Below, piece by piece: positions 46,071-55,949 of a stretch of DNA of 64,000 nt. Numbering within the stretch: the first letter of the stretch is position 1; every line of letters starts with the position of its first letter. Position numbers and translations under genes: made by a program. The stretch is from the NCBI RefSeq assembly GCF_034366625.1, contig NZ_JAXMIH010000006.1:1054001-1118000 (forward strand), given 5' to 3'. The stretch comes from Prosthecobacter sp. GTDB lineage: Bacteria; Verrucomicrobiota; Verrucomicrobiia; Verrucomicrobiales; Verrucomicrobiaceae. Below the pieces are notes generated by a model, which saw only the letters and a program-made list of their open reading frames with translations, made no database searches and had not been told where the DNA came from.

Positions 46071-46523
46071 CTAGTTTTCCAGCTTGGGTGGTTGGTTGAG
46101 CAGCAGCCAGTACATGCCCAGTTCCTGGACGGCTGCGGAGAAGCCTTCAAAGTTCACCGGTTTGACGATGTAGCTGTTGACGCCCAGGGCGTAGCTTTTC
46201 ACGATGTCCGCCTGTTCCTTGGATGAGGTGAGCACGACGACGGGGATGTGCTTGGTGCGTGGGTCGCTTTTGATGCGTTGCAGCACCTCCAAGCCATCCA
46301 CCTTGGGCAGTTTGAGGTCCAGCAGGATCAGCTTGGGCGTGTCCTCGATCCGGCGTTCGGCGTACGGACCTTCGCAAAAGATGAAGTCCAGTGCCTCAGC
46401 ACCGTCACGGGCGATGTGGATGTGGTTGCCGAGGTTGGCGTTTTTCAGCGCCCGGCAGGTCAGCTCCAGGTCTTCCGGGCTGTCCTCGACGAGCAGGATT
46501 TCGATGATGGGTAAAACATTCAT
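46071..46523 (-). CDS. Single-domain response regulator (Rcp1-like)
   Basis: A 150-residue protein made only of a receiver domain: acidic pair in [12 protein letters not shown], phosphoacceptor Asp69 in [13 protein letters not shown], Thr in VVVLTSS, and the conserved Lys in [11 protein letters not shown]. No output domain is present, so it acts by protein contact or phosphotransfer. This is typical of Rcp1-type regulators paired with phytochrome-like kinases. Its start overlaps the upstream kinase stop by four bases. Confidence 0.92.
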   Translation of the reverse strand: MNVLPIIEILLVEDSPEDLELTCRALKNANLGNHIHIARDGAEALDFIFCEGPYAERRIEDTPKLILLDLKLPKVDGLEVLQRIKSDPRTKHIPVVVLTSSKEQADIVKSYALGVNSYIVKPVNFEGFSAAVQELGMYWLLLNQPPKLEN

Positions 46524-49336
46524 GAGGGTGGTTCTTCTTCGAGGGTGAAATGAAAGGTGGCTCCTTGATCCATGACCGACTCCGCCCACACACGCCCGCC
46601 GTGACGATGGATGACGCGCTGCACGATTGCAAGGCCGACTCCGGTGCCTTCGTAGTCCTCGGCCCGATGCAGACGCTGGAAGACGCCGAACAGCTTGTGG
46701 GCATAGCGCATGTCAAAACCTGCGCCATTGTCGCGCACAAAGTAAGCATTGATGCCATCTTCCGTTCTGCAGCCGATCTCGATGACCGCAGTCTCACGTT
46801 TGCGGCTGTACTTGAGGGCGTTGGAGAGGAGGTTGACCCAGACCTGCTTCAGCAGCGTGGGATCGCCTTCGCATTCAGGAAGTGATTCGATGCGCAGGTC
46901 GATCTGGCGGCCCTCACGCTGGCTCCCCAGTTCATCCAGCGCTGATTGCACGAGCATCCGGGGGTCGATCTTCTGCTTGTTCAACGGGGCGCGGCTGAGC
47001 CGGGAGAACGTCAGCAGGTCGTCGATCAATTCCCCCATCTTTTGCGTGTTGCTGCGGATGATCTGCAGATAGCGCCGGCCTTCTTCAGGGAGTTGCGGGC
47101 CGTAGTCCTCCAGCACGGCGCGGGAAAAGCCATCCATCGCGCGAAGAGGCGCGCGCAAATCGTGGGAGACCGAATAGGAGAAGGATTCCAGCTCCTTGTT
47201 GGCAGCCTCCAGCAGCTTGTTGGCAGCCTGCATTTTTTGGGAACTTTGGAAGACTTCCGCCTCCATCTGCTGCAGCCGCGCGTTCAAGGCGGCATCGTCT
47301 TGAGCGGGTCGTTGTTTGTACCGCACATACTCGGTCACCTCCTCCACGCGGTGGATGATGTGGCGGACACGACCGTCCGCATCCAGCAGCGGTGAGTTCA
47401 CCGGGCTCCAGTAGTGCTCTTCAAACGTGCCGTCAGGACGGCGCACATCGTATTTTTGAATCGCCATCGTGTCGGCAGTGGCATTGTGCAGCACGCGCTC
47501 CAGCGATGCGCGGAGGTTCGAGACACCGTCTGCCGCCGGATCATCCGGATTGTCCGGGAGTACTTCGAACAATCCCCGGCCCAGAATGCCTTCGCGTGTC
47601 GCCAGGGTGGCCTTGAGGTAGGCGTCGCTCGCGGCCACAATCGTGAAGCCAGGCGTGAGAACCAGATACAGGCCCGGCAGTGACTCGAAGAGACTTTGGA
47701 GTTCGGCCCGGCTGCTGCTCAATTCAACATTGACGGCCTCAAGCTGGGCGGTGCGTTCGATCACACGTTGCTCCAGTTCGGCATTCAACCGGCTGATCTT
47801 CGCCTTCGCCTGCTTGCGCTCGGTGATGTCCGCGAACATGGAAACCACCACCGGCTCCTGCTCATCGGAGAAGTCGATCAGCTCCATGGAAATCACGGCA
47901 TCAATCAGGCCTCCGTTTTTCCGCCGGAAGCGGGTCTCATAGTCGCGAACAAGCTCGTGAGCCTGCAGCCGTTTCATCAGCATGGTTCGTGTGGCCGGAT
48001 CATCCCACAGAGCCAGCTTCACCGACGTCTGGCCGATGAGCTCTTCACGTGTGAGATCGAAGAGCTGGCAGTAGTGCTCGTTGACCTCGATGAACCTGCC
48101 ATCCTGCATCGTGGTGATGCAGATGGCCCCCGGGTTGGACCGGAAAACCTTCGTGAACCGTGCCTCGCTCTCGCGCAGCGCCTCCTCGGCCTCCCTGCGC
48201 GCGGTGATGTCTTGGATGACCGCCAGCGTGCGCAAAGGATGACCGCCCTCGTCGCGGATGAGCGAGGTGCTGACGTTCACCCAGACAATCCGGCCGTCTT
48301 TGCCAACGTAGCGCTTCTCCAGGCTGATCCCTGAAACGTCACCGCGTGTCAGGCGCTCATGAGCGACCTTGTCGTTCGCTTGATCCTCAGGATGTGTCAG
48401 TTCAACGAACGTCTTCCGCAGCAGCTCCTCCTCCGAGTAGCCGGTGATCTCACAGAGCTTGGCATTGACCCGCAGGTAACGGCCGGTGTGGGGATCGACC
48501 TGTGCCTTGCCCACGGCGGCCGAATAAAAGCTGGCGCGAAATTCTTCTTCACTGGCGCGCAGCGCCTCCTCGGCCTCTTTGCGTTCGGTGATGTCGCGCA
48601 GGATCACCGTGTAAGTCTTCTGTCCGGCCACTTCGGCGTGAGAAATGGAAGCTTCGATGGGGAATTCATCACCGTTCGCACGCACGCCGCTCAGCGTTCC
48701 GAGGGAGCGCATCGAGCGCGAGGTATGGCTCGTCTGCCCGAAGCCTTTCACATGCTTTTTGTGCGCCTCCCGGAAGCGCTGGGGGATGAATCGGTCGAGG
48801 GGCTGATTCAGCGCCTCCGCTGCAGAGCAGCGGAACATCGACTCGGCGGCCGTGTTGAACAGCACGATGATCTGGTCGCTGTCCACGCTGATGATGGCGT
48901 CCATCGCGGAACTCACGATGTTGCTCATGCGCGCCTCGCTACGTTGAATGGATTCGTGCGCGGCCACCAGTTCTTCGTTGGCAGCCCGCAGCTTCTCATG
49001 CAGCACGGCAAACAACAACCCCACGCCGCTGAACACCCCCAGTCCCAGCAGCATGCGCGGCTCTTCGATCACGAAGGACAACTGCGGGGGCTCAAAGAAG
49101 TACCAGACCAGCATTACGGATAACGCGGTGCCCGCCAGCCCGCCCCGCCAGCCGCCAATCCATGAGCTGACGAAGACAGCAGGATAAAACAGCACAAACA
49201 CCAACGGCTTCAGCCAGAACCAAAGAGCCCACTGCATGCCCAAAGCCACCATGGGAGGGGCCAGCGCCAGCAGTATTTGATGCCTCGTGCCTGAGCCTTG
49301 CTTCACCTGGCGCACCCCCGTCGAGACGCACGACAT
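46520..49336 (-). CDS. Membrane-bound multi-PAS sensor histidine kinase
   Basis: A 938-residue protein. Residues about 20-110 form a four-helix DUF4118/KdpD-like membrane module ([32 protein letters not shown]). A short coiled-coil linker leads to about four PAS domains (130-250, 260-380, 385-500, 555-680) with PAC ends such as [17 protein letters not shown]. HisKA has the His in [15 protein letters not shown] and HATPase_c ends the protein ([26 protein letters not shown]). The kinase region is of the type found in bacteriophytochromes, but there is no GAF/PHY bilin domain. It heads a coupled three-gene signalling operon. Confidence 0.88.
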   Translation of the reverse strand: MSCVSTGVRQVKQGSGTRHQILLALAPPMVALGMQWALWFWLKPLVFVLFYPAVFVSSWIGGWRGGLAGTALSVMLVWYFFEPPQLSFVIEEPRMLLGLGVFSGVGLLFAVLHEKLRAANEELVAAHESIQRSEARMSNIVSSAMDAIISVDSDQIIVLFNTAAESMFRCSAAEALNQPLDRFIPQRFREAHKKHVKGFGQTSHTSRSMRSLGTLSGVRANGDEFPIEASISHAEVAGQKTYTVILRDITERKEAEEALRASEEEFRASFYSAAVGKAQVDPHTGRYLRVNAKLCEITGYSEEELLRKTFVELTHPEDQANDKVAHERLTRGDVSGISLEKRYVGKDGRIVWVNVSTSLIRDEGGHPLRTLAVIQDITARREAEEALRESEARFTKVFRSNPGAICITTMQDGRFIEVNEHYCQLFDLTREELIGQTSVKLALWDDPATRTMLMKRLQAHELVRDYETRFRRKNGGLIDAVISMELIDFSDEQEPVVVSMFADITERKQAKAKISRLNAELEQRVIERTAQLEAVNVELSSSRAELQSLFESLPGLYLVLTPGFTIVAASDAYLKATLATREGILGRGLFEVLPDNPDDPAADGVSNLRASLERVLHNATADTMAIQKYDVRRPDGTFEEHYWSPVNSPLLDADGRVRHIIHRVEEVTEYVRYKQRPAQDDAALNARLQQMEAEVFQSSQKMQAANKLLEAANKELESFSYSVSHDLRAPLRAMDGFSRAVLEDYGPQLPEEGRRYLQIIRSNTQKMGELIDDLLTFSRLSRAPLNKQKIDPRMLVQSALDELGSQREGRQIDLRIESLPECEGDPTLLKQVWVNLLSNALKYSRKRETAVIEIGCRTEDGINAYFVRDNGAGFDMRYAHKLFGVFQRLHRAEDYEGTGVGLAIVQRVIHRHGGRVWAESVMDQGATFHFTLEEEPPS

Positions 49337-49593
49337 GGGCAGCAGCCTCCATCCTCTGGCGAGGACGACGAGGCAGCAGAGGAATCAGGCATGAAGGATG
49401 GCGCGTACATCTTTACCAACGATAATGATTCATAAAAGACAAAATCGCGGCTACATCTTTCTGCACATATGCTTAGTGACAAATAAACAAGCATTCAGAG
49501 TCGAGTGGCGTTAGACGCCACATCTACTCCGTGCGGCTGGTCCTTGTCACCGAATGACCGCAGCCACGGCCTTGAGCAGGGCCTCCGAAATAC
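49337..49593. other. 257-base AT-rich gap upstream of the sensor-kinase operon
   Basis: This holds an AT-rich stretch (about 49405-49500) that probably contains the kinase-operon promoter, read leftwards, plus a GTAG-type REP hairpin at 49505-49527. No open frame with family similarity was seen. No confident -35/-10 pair could be chosen. Confidence 0.45.
49505..49527 (-). repeat. GTAG-type REP-like single hairpin
   Basis: On the minus strand GTAGAT is followed by GTGGCG-TCTAA-CGCCAC, a perfect 6-bp stem with a five-base loop. It has the same 23-base length and GTAG start as each arm of the element at 27284-27337, with a different stem sequence. It lies downstream of the amidohydrolase operon and could also serve as its terminator. 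Confidence 0.5.
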
Positions 49594-50862
49594 TCATTTC
49601 GTCTTCGGCCTCGAACGGTAGCGCTCCGCGAGCCGGGTGTGCCGTGACTCCAGCGATTGATCGACACCGCTGATCCACAGATGCTTCACCTGACTGCGGA
49701 TGTCGAGAATGTCGCCTGTGGCGGCGAATAGCGAGGCGTCTTTGCCAGCTTCGATGCTGCCAAGCTGATCGCCGAGGCCATGAATCTGCGCGGGAATGAA
49801 TGTGATGGATGCCAGCGCGGCATCGGCGGGTAATCCGAAGGCCGCCGCCTGTGCAGCGATGTAGGGCAGATTGCGTTGGCCGGAGGCACTGGCCTTTTCA
49901 AGCCCCTCGCTGATCGCCACGGTGACGCCCGCTTTGTGCAACACAGCAGGCACGCTGAACTGCACGTCGTAGCTGTCGGAGCCGCGTACCGGCAGCGTGA
50001 AAACTTCGGTGTAAATGACGGCGACTTTGCGTTTGGCCAGTTCTTCCGCGTGCATCCAGGCATCGCGACCGCCGAGAAGCACGAGCCGCAGTTTGGGATG
50101 CGCCTCCGACCAGGTCAGAGCGGCGCGGATTTCACGCTGACCGTTCGCATGAATGATCAACGGCACATCGCCACGCAAAACAGGCCGCATGGCCTCCCAA
50201 GCGGGCACTTTTGGGCTTTTCGCATCGCGTTTGGCCCAAGCCTCGGCGTCAGCGAAAAAGCGCTCGATCTCCCGCACCTTCTCCTTCCGTTCGCGGGCCT
50301 GTTCGTCGAGAGATTTGGCATCCGTGGGCGCATTGGGGCCCGGAACCTTCAGTGAATGGCCCGGCCAGACGAGATGCATGGCTGTATGGCGGCGCACGAG
50401 CATGTCCTCAATCGTCCAGCCGCGTGCGGCCATCATGCCGGAGCTGCCGGTGATGAATTTCCCCTGCGGCGTCGGCGCGAAGTGCGTGATGCCGTTCGCA
50501 CGCGCCACCGGGATCAACTCGCTGTCTGGATTCACCGCGTTCCATGATTCGACTTCGGGCGTGAACTCACCCGTCTCTTTATCGTCCACGACCGCACGCA
50601 GCGCGGGGATCTCGACGAGACCGAGATCCGTACTTGGACTCACAAGACCGGGATAAAGATGCAGACCCTTGAGTTCCAGCACGCGATCCGCCTTTTCATC
50701 AATGCGTTCCGCAACGGCGGCGATGCGTCCATCACGAATGAGCACATCACCTGTGGTGAGCGTGCCATTCGCGACCGTGTGAACCACCGCACCGCGCAGC
50801 AGCAAGGTGTCGGCGTGCGCGGTTGTGAGCGCGAGGAGAAGAAATGAGATCAGTTTTCCCAT
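49594..50862 (-). CDS. Amidohydrolase-family protein lacking the HxH metal motif
   Basis: A 422-residue protein with a signal peptide (MGKLISFLLLALTTAHA). The amidohydrolase opening LLLRGAVVHTVANGTLTTGDVLIRDGRIAAV (in outline) and closing GLGDQLGSIEAGKDASLFA are clear. The expected PGLIDxHxH reads PGLVSPSTDLGL, and the distal SxD site reads AISEGL. Most metal ligands are therefore gone and hydrolysis is doubtful. Its start overlaps the larger upstream amidohydrolase by 13 bases, so the two probably form a complex or act together. Confidence 0.83.
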   Translation of the reverse strand: MGKLISFLLLALTTAHADTLLLRGAVVHTVANGTLTTGDVLIRDGRIAAVAERIDEKADRVLELKGLHLYPGLVSPSTDLGLVEIPALRAVVDDKETGEFTPEVESWNAVNPDSELIPVARANGITHFAPTPQGKFITGSSGMMAARGWTIEDMLVRRHTAMHLVWPGHSLKVPGPNAPTDAKSLDEQARERKEKVREIERFFADAEAWAKRDAKSPKVPAWEAMRPVLRGDVPLIIHANGQREIRAALTWSEAHPKLRLVLLGGRDAWMHAEELAKRKVAVIYTEVFTLPVRGSDSYDVQFSVPAVLHKAGVTVAISEGLEKASASGQRNLPYIAAQAAAFGLPADAALASITFIPAQIHGLGDQLGSIEAGKDASLFAATGDILDIRSQVKHLWISGVDQSLESRHTRLAERYRSRPKTK

Positions 50863-53729
50863 GAGAGCGACCTTTCCATGCAGCAGTCCACACACAGGTG
50901 GTTTTGACGTTCTTCGAGCGTGCGGAAGAAGAATCGCGCCTTGGCCTTGTCATCAGCTGGAGCGCCGCCGCTGCTGCCAGTGGCGATTTTTTTGGCCTTG
51001 GCAATCAGCGCGAGTCTTTCGGTCTGCCGGGAGTCGGCACGACGTTTCGCAGCCTCACGCTCGAAGTACTGTTTGCCTTCGATCCACGTTTGCAGGCAGA
51101 TCGACGACGTGGACAGCGGATGACCGCTCCAAATGACGAAATCGCCATCTTTACCAACTTCAAGCGAGCCGACCGATTTGTCGATGCGGAGCTGTTTCGC
51201 CGGATTGAGCGTCACAAACTTCAGTGCTTCCTCTTCGGAGGTGCCGCCATATTTCACGGCTTTCGCCGCTTCGAGATTCAAACGACGCGCATGATCTGAC
51301 GAATCGGAATTGAAGGACACGAGCACACCGCGCTCGCGCATGATGCTGCCAGCGTGTGGAATGGCGTCATACACTTCCAGCTTGTAGGCCCACCAGTCGG
51401 AGAAAGCCGATGCGCCTGCGCCGTGTTTGGCGATCTCATCGGCCACCTTGTAGCCTTCGAGGATGTGCTGAAGCGTGCCGACACGCACTTTGAAGCCCTC
51501 CATCACGCGCAAAAAGGCGAGGATCTCATCCTGTCGGTAACTGTGGCAATGCACGAGCCGCTCACCGCGAATGATCTCAGCGATGGTCTCCAGTTCGAGA
51601 TCACGCCGCACCGGCGGCCCGCCCTCGCGTTTCTGCTTCTCGATCTCGGCCATGTATTGCTGCGCGGCGGTGAATCGGTTTGCGTGAAACGCAGGAACGC
51701 CCATGCGCGACTGTGGGAAGCGCGATTTGAAGGCGTCGCCCCAGCCGGATTGTTTCACGTTCTCGCCGAGCGCGAACTTGATGCCGCCAGGAGCGCCTTT
51801 GAACTTCAAATCCTCCGGCGCAGCGCCATCGCGCAGCTTGATGACGCAGTTTTGCCCGCCAATCGGATTCGCCGAACCATGTAGAAGATTCGTGGTGGTG
51901 AGCCCGCCAGCGAGTTGCTGGTGAATCGTCTCCGATTCGGAGTTCACCACATCTTCCACGCGCACCATCGCGGTCGAGGGCAGCGTGCCTTCGTTCACAC
52001 CGCCCATGATCATGCTGTGACTGTGGCAGTCGATAAGGCCCGGAGTGATGTGAATGCCGGGAATGTCGATCACCAGCGTGTCTGCTGCCAGTTCCACCTT
52101 GAAGAGGCCGACATGCGTGATCTTTCCATTGGTGATGAGCAGATTCGCGTTTTCGATGCGTCCTTTCGGTCCGCAGGTCCAGATCGTGGCGTTCTTGACC
52201 AAGACTGACTTTGTCGAGAGCAGCGGTCCGCGATCCTGCTGAGCGGCCGCGGCGGTGAGCTTTTCGCGCAGCGCCTTCTTTTCCGATTTCTTCGCCTCGT
52301 CCTCATCGCCTTTTTTGTCCTTGGCGTCCTTTTTGTCGTCCTTGATCGGCGCCTGGAACTGACGTCCGTCGATCCAGACTTCACGCACGCGGGCGTCTTC
52401 ATCGAAGTAGCCGCCTTTCTCCACCACCGTGAGATGCGCAAGCTTTCCGGCCTCGATGGTGCCGAGTTGATCACTCACGCCACAGAGTTTGGCGGGCACG
52501 GTGGTCAGCGCGGCGAGCGCATCGTCCGTGCTGAGACCGCGCGCGATGGCCAGACGTGCGTTGGTGCGAAATGAACTGCGTTTGGCCAGTCCGTGCGTCG
52601 TGAGCGCAATCTCCACGCCCTCGCGGGGCAGCAACGCGGCATTGCTCGGCGCATGATCCCATGCGCGCAATGTTTCAAACGGTACCGCGAGCCAGTCGTC
52701 ATCCTCCGGCAGCTTCGCAACCTCCGGAAAATCCAGCGGCACGATGAACGGTGCCTTTGCCGCACGCGCCAGCTCCGGCCTGCGCCATTCTTGACCGCAG
52801 GCGAGTAGCGCAGGCTGCAAATCGAACTCACGCGCCAATTGCACCGCGCGCTCCACCATCAGCACGCTGGCCGGCTCAAACAGCACCGGCATCTTTTTCT
52901 CCGCCGCAGGCAGCAGCGCCTCCAGCGATGAGTCCTGCGCCGGACGCGGACGATCCTTGGCATGCTTCGCATAATGCGCGTGATCCGCCGCCTGATGCCG
53001 TGCATCGAGAAACGTCTGCCGCACCACCGCGATCACGCCCATCAGCGATGCGGGATAGGCGCGTGGATTTTTGTCCTCATCTTCATCCGCTCCTGAGCGT
53101 GGCGAGTCGATGCTGACATGCTGAAAGGTATCCGGTCGAATGATCGCCACATCCGGATCACCGGACGCCAGCGACACAAACGTGCTCACACCGCGGATCA
53201 CCCCGGTGTCCGGGACGACATTCGCCGCCGTGAAGCCTTCATGCCGCAGCGCATCGAGTGATTTTTGCGACGGTGCATGCTCCCGCGCCATGCGTCTCTC
53301 GGGAGTGACGACGGATTTGGCACCCGGGCCGCCTGCCGCAGAATTCACGCCGAGAAACGGCGCCGCAGCTCCCGAGGTGAGCACACCTTCTTCCACCGGT
53401 GGCCCGCCTTCTTCGGGTGCGTTGCGCGTGGACTTCGCGAACGACACATGCGCGTCGATGAAGCCCGCATAGATCGTCGTGCCCGTCATGTCATGCACCC
53501 GCGCATCTTTGGGCACATCGACCTTGGCCCCCACGGCCACGATGCGTCCCTCGCGCAGGATGATCGTACCCTTTTCAAGTTCCTTCCCCGGACTCGTCAC
53601 CACACGCGCGCCGACCAGCGCATGACTCGAAGCCTCCAACGGGCGCAAGCCCGGCGGACGCAGCATGTCCGCAGCAAACGTGGCGGAAACCACGGCGAAA
53701 CCGAGCGCCCAAAGAAAGCGAGTTTTCAT
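50850..53729 (-). CDS. Secreted double amidohydrolase (inactive N-half, intact C-half)
   Basis: A 959-residue protein with a signal peptide (MKTRFLWALGFAVVSATFAA). Two amidohydrolase modules are joined by a Lys/Asp/Glu-rich linker (about 463-490). In the first (40-460) the metal motif is IDAHVSF (91-97), with the second His replaced. In the second (505-915) PGLIDCHSH (563-571) is intact and later HCHSYR and FNSDSS supply further ligands. GSLEVGKDGDFVIW is the typical C-terminal signature. Substrate unknown. The C-terminal tail has a CVDCC cluster. It is first in a two-gene operon with the degenerate homologue downstream. Confidence 0.85.
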   Translation of the reverse strand: MKTRFLWALGFAVVSATFAADMLRPPGLRPLEASSHALVGARVVTSPGKELEKGTIILREGRIVAVGAKVDVPKDARVHDMTGTTIYAGFIDAHVSFAKSTRNAPEEGGPPVEEGVLTSGAAAPFLGVNSAAGGPGAKSVVTPERRMAREHAPSQKSLDALRHEGFTAANVVPDTGVIRGVSTFVSLASGDPDVAIIRPDTFQHVSIDSPRSGADEDEDKNPRAYPASLMGVIAVVRQTFLDARHQAADHAHYAKHAKDRPRPAQDSSLEALLPAAEKKMPVLFEPASVLMVERAVQLAREFDLQPALLACGQEWRRPELARAAKAPFIVPLDFPEVAKLPEDDDWLAVPFETLRAWDHAPSNAALLPREGVEIALTTHGLAKRSSFRTNARLAIARGLSTDDALAALTTVPAKLCGVSDQLGTIEAGKLAHLTVVEKGGYFDEDARVREVWIDGRQFQAPIKDDKKDAKDKKGDEDEAKKSEKKALREKLTAAAAQQDRGPLLSTKSVLVKNATIWTCGPKGRIENANLLITNGKITHVGLFKVELAADTLVIDIPGIHITPGLIDCHSHSMIMGGVNEGTLPSTAMVRVEDVVNSESETIHQQLAGGLTTTNLLHGSANPIGGQNCVIKLRDGAAPEDLKFKGAPGGIKFALGENVKQSGWGDAFKSRFPQSRMGVPAFHANRFTAAQQYMAEIEKQKREGGPPVRRDLELETIAEIIRGERLVHCHSYRQDEILAFLRVMEGFKVRVGTLQHILEGYKVADEIAKHGAGASAFSDWWAYKLEVYDAIPHAGSIMRERGVLVSFNSDSSDHARRLNLEAAKAVKYGGTSEEEALKFVTLNPAKQLRIDKSVGSLEVGKDGDFVIWSGHPLSTSSICLQTWIEGKQYFEREAAKRRADSRQTERLALIAKAKKIATGSSGGAPADDKAKARFFFRTLEERQNHLCVDCCMERSLSWEN

Positions 53730-53775
53730 GGACGGCCATTCAGCCGTGAGCGCGACAACTTTGCAAGCCTGGAAG

Positions 53776-54945
53776 TCACTCCAGCCGCCATGTCGCCTGC
53801 CGCAGCACGGCGAGTTTCAGCTCCGCCATTTTTTCATACCACACGCTGAGCAGTGTGCCGTCCGGCAGCTCCACGGTGCTCGGGTAGCCGAGATCGCCGC
53901 CGATCCCGTCGCCGGAGAGAATGATCGCATCGCCCCAGGTTTTGCCATTGTCGGCGCTGATGCGTGCCTGGTTGCCAAACGGCTTGCGGCGGTGGCCGTA
54001 GCTCATGACGAGCCGTCCGTCGCGCAGACGCAGCAGATGCGAAGGCAGGCCCCAGACACCGATGGAATGCGGCACGCTCCACGTCTTCCCGCCGTCAGTG
54101 GATTCGGATTGCAACGTCTCGCCTTTGTTCGCGGCGTTGTGATTGCGAATCTGCGCGATGAGCGTGCCATCCGATGCCTCGATGGCGTGCAGTTCGTGAT
54201 AAGACTTCGTGGCGTCATCGCCCTGGCGGGTCGGAATCTCCGCCAGCCATTGCCAGGTGAGGCCATCGTCCTTCGACTCGGCCACGCCGATCTTCTTGTC
54301 ACCGGACCACAACTGCTTCCCGGCATAGAGCAAACGACCATCCTTGAGCTGGATCGGCCCATGCGGGCTGTTCACGATGGTGGGAATCGGCTTGGACCAC
54401 GTTTCGCCGCCATCGGTGGAGCGCAGCACCCATTCGCCGAGCTGGGCCTGGCGTTCAGCATCACTGAGCTTTTCATGCGCGGCCTTCCAGCGTGCATAGC
54501 GCTCCGCAGGCATCGCTTTGGAAACCCAGCCTTTGTCAGTTAGTTCAGCCATCGCCGCGGCCTTCTTGAACGAATCCTCATAAGCCAGAGACGTGAAGGT
54601 GGTGACCAGCAGCGTGCCTTTCTCCGTCTCCAGCACGCCGGAGTCACGATCATCGATTGGTCCGTCGTAAATCACCCGTGGTGCGGACCACGTGCCGCCA
54701 TGATCCGTCGATTTCATCGCCACGACTTTCCCAAACGGACACACATGCGCCTCGCGTCCTCCGGAGCACGTCACCCACAGCTCGCCATTCTTCCGCTGCG
54801 CCACCGTCGGCCAGCCATGATAAAACTCCGGCTGCTGGGAGATGACTTTTGTTTCGATGATCTTCGCACCCGGCGCGGCACCACGGCCTATGAATGGAAA
54901 AGCGAGCGCGGTGGCGGCGATGAATTGACGTCGGCTGGTGATCAT
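53776..54945 (-). CDS. Secreted sialidase-like (exo-alpha-sialidase family) propeller
   Basis: A 389-residue protein with a twin-Arg-like signal (MITSRRQFIAATALAF). Asp boxes STDHGGTW, STDGGETW, SKDDGLTW, STDGGKTW and SADNGKTW define the propeller. HAIEASDGTLIAQIRNH and GYPSTVELPDGTLLSVWYE fit the family's later blades. Substrate unproven. It lies between the double amidohydrolase gene and the NHL-propeller gene on the same strand. ATG 54945 was chosen because it starts the signal; the frame is open to 55323. Confidence 0.85.
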   Translation of the reverse strand: MITSRRQFIAATALAFPFIGRGAAPGAKIIETKVISQQPEFYHGWPTVAQRKNGELWVTCSGGREAHVCPFGKVVAMKSTDHGGTWSAPRVIYDGPIDDRDSGVLETEKGTLLVTTFTSLAYEDSFKKAAAMAELTDKGWVSKAMPAERYARWKAAHEKLSDAERQAQLGEWVLRSTDGGETWSKPIPTIVNSPHGPIQLKDGRLLYAGKQLWSGDKKIGVAESKDDGLTWQWLAEIPTRQGDDATKSYHELHAIEASDGTLIAQIRNHNAANKGETLQSESTDGGKTWSVPHSIGVWGLPSHLLRLRDGRLVMSYGHRRKPFGNQARISADNGKTWGDAIILSGDGIGGDLGYPSTVELPDGTLLSVWYEKMAELKLAVLRQATWRLE

Positions 54946-54985
54946 GGGCTGTGAATTACGTCCTCCCACGTTTGGTTTTGGCAGG

Positions 54986-55942
54986 TCATTTCCGCCGCAC
55001 GAACTTCTGCACCCGAGCACCGGTGCCCTCAGCCACATAAACGGCACCATCAGGGCCAACGGCGATGTCATGACCGAGCTGAAACTGGCCGGGTTCTTTG
55101 CCATGGGACCCAAAAGAATCGAGCACTTCGCCTGCGGCATCGAGTTCGACGGCCTTGCCGCGTTCGGAGAGCCGCAGCGAGGGCGAACCACCATCAATGA
55201 CAAAGATGTGGCCGTTGGAACCAACCGCCACACCGTAGGGTTTGCCGATCTGCGGGCCTTTCCATTCGTGGAGGAAGCCACCCTTCGCATCGAAGACCTG
55301 CAATCGCTCGTTCTCGCGGTCACACACGATCACGCGGCCCTGCGCATCGACCGCGATGCCGTGTGGCAGGTTGAACTCTCCCGCGCCTTTGCCTCTCGTG
55401 CCCCATTCGAACTCATACTTGCCCTCGGCGCTGAATTTCAACACGCGCGTGTTCTTGTAGCCGTCACTGACATAAAACGAACCATCGCGCAGCACGGCGA
55501 CATCGGTGGGCAGGTTGAAATGCGCAGGGTCATTGCCCGGCACGGATCGTTCCCCAAGCGTGAGAAGCACTTTTCCCTCCGGCGTGCATTTGAAGATCTG
55601 ATGCAAGCCCACATCGGTAAGCCATAGATTGCCTTCCTGATCGACCGTGAGTCCGTGCGGCATGATGAAGCGGTTTTCACCCCAGGTGCTCAGCAACTTG
55701 CCCGTCGCACCATCAAACATACTCACCGTCGGCTGCGCGATCGGCTCCTTCGGAAACGGATTCGACCACTTCCGTCCGCTACGATGAAACACAAACACCC
55801 GGTTCTTCGCATCGACACCGACTCCGGCGCAGAGGCCGAGCACATGCCCCTCTAGCAGTTTCGGCCAGTCGGGCACAACTTCGTGATGCGTCTGCGCGAA
55901 AACACTCGCGGCGAAAAGGCAGAGCAGAGAGATGCGGCACAT
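54986..55942 (-). CDS. Secreted NHL-repeat propeller, peptidyl-alpha-hydroxyglycine lyase-like
   Basis: A 318-residue protein with signal peptide MCRISLLCLFAASVFA. NHL repeats run throughout: FIMPHGLTVDQEGNLWLTD, FNLPTDVAVLRDGSFYVSD, FNLPHGIAVDAQGRVIVCD and FQLGHDIAVGPDGAVYVAE. The arrangement is that of the peptidylglycine lyase (PAL) propeller, common and unexplained in Planctomycetes and Verrucomicrobia. It is 40 bases upstream of the sialidase-like gene and 7 bases downstream of the LamG-like gene. Confidence 0.82.
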   Translation of the reverse strand: MCRISLLCLFAASVFAQTHHEVVPDWPKLLEGHVLGLCAGVGVDAKNRVFVFHRSGRKWSNPFPKEPIAQPTVSMFDGATGKLLSTWGENRFIMPHGLTVDQEGNLWLTDVGLHQIFKCTPEGKVLLTLGERSVPGNDPAHFNLPTDVAVLRDGSFYVSDGYKNTRVLKFSAEGKYEFEWGTRGKGAGEFNLPHGIAVDAQGRVIVCDRENERLQVFDAKGGFLHEWKGPQIGKPYGVAVGSNGHIFVIDGGSPSLRLSERGKAVELDAAGEVLDSFGSHGKEPGQFQLGHDIAVGPDGAVYVAEGTGARVQKFVRRK

Positions 55943-55949
55943 GGCGGGG

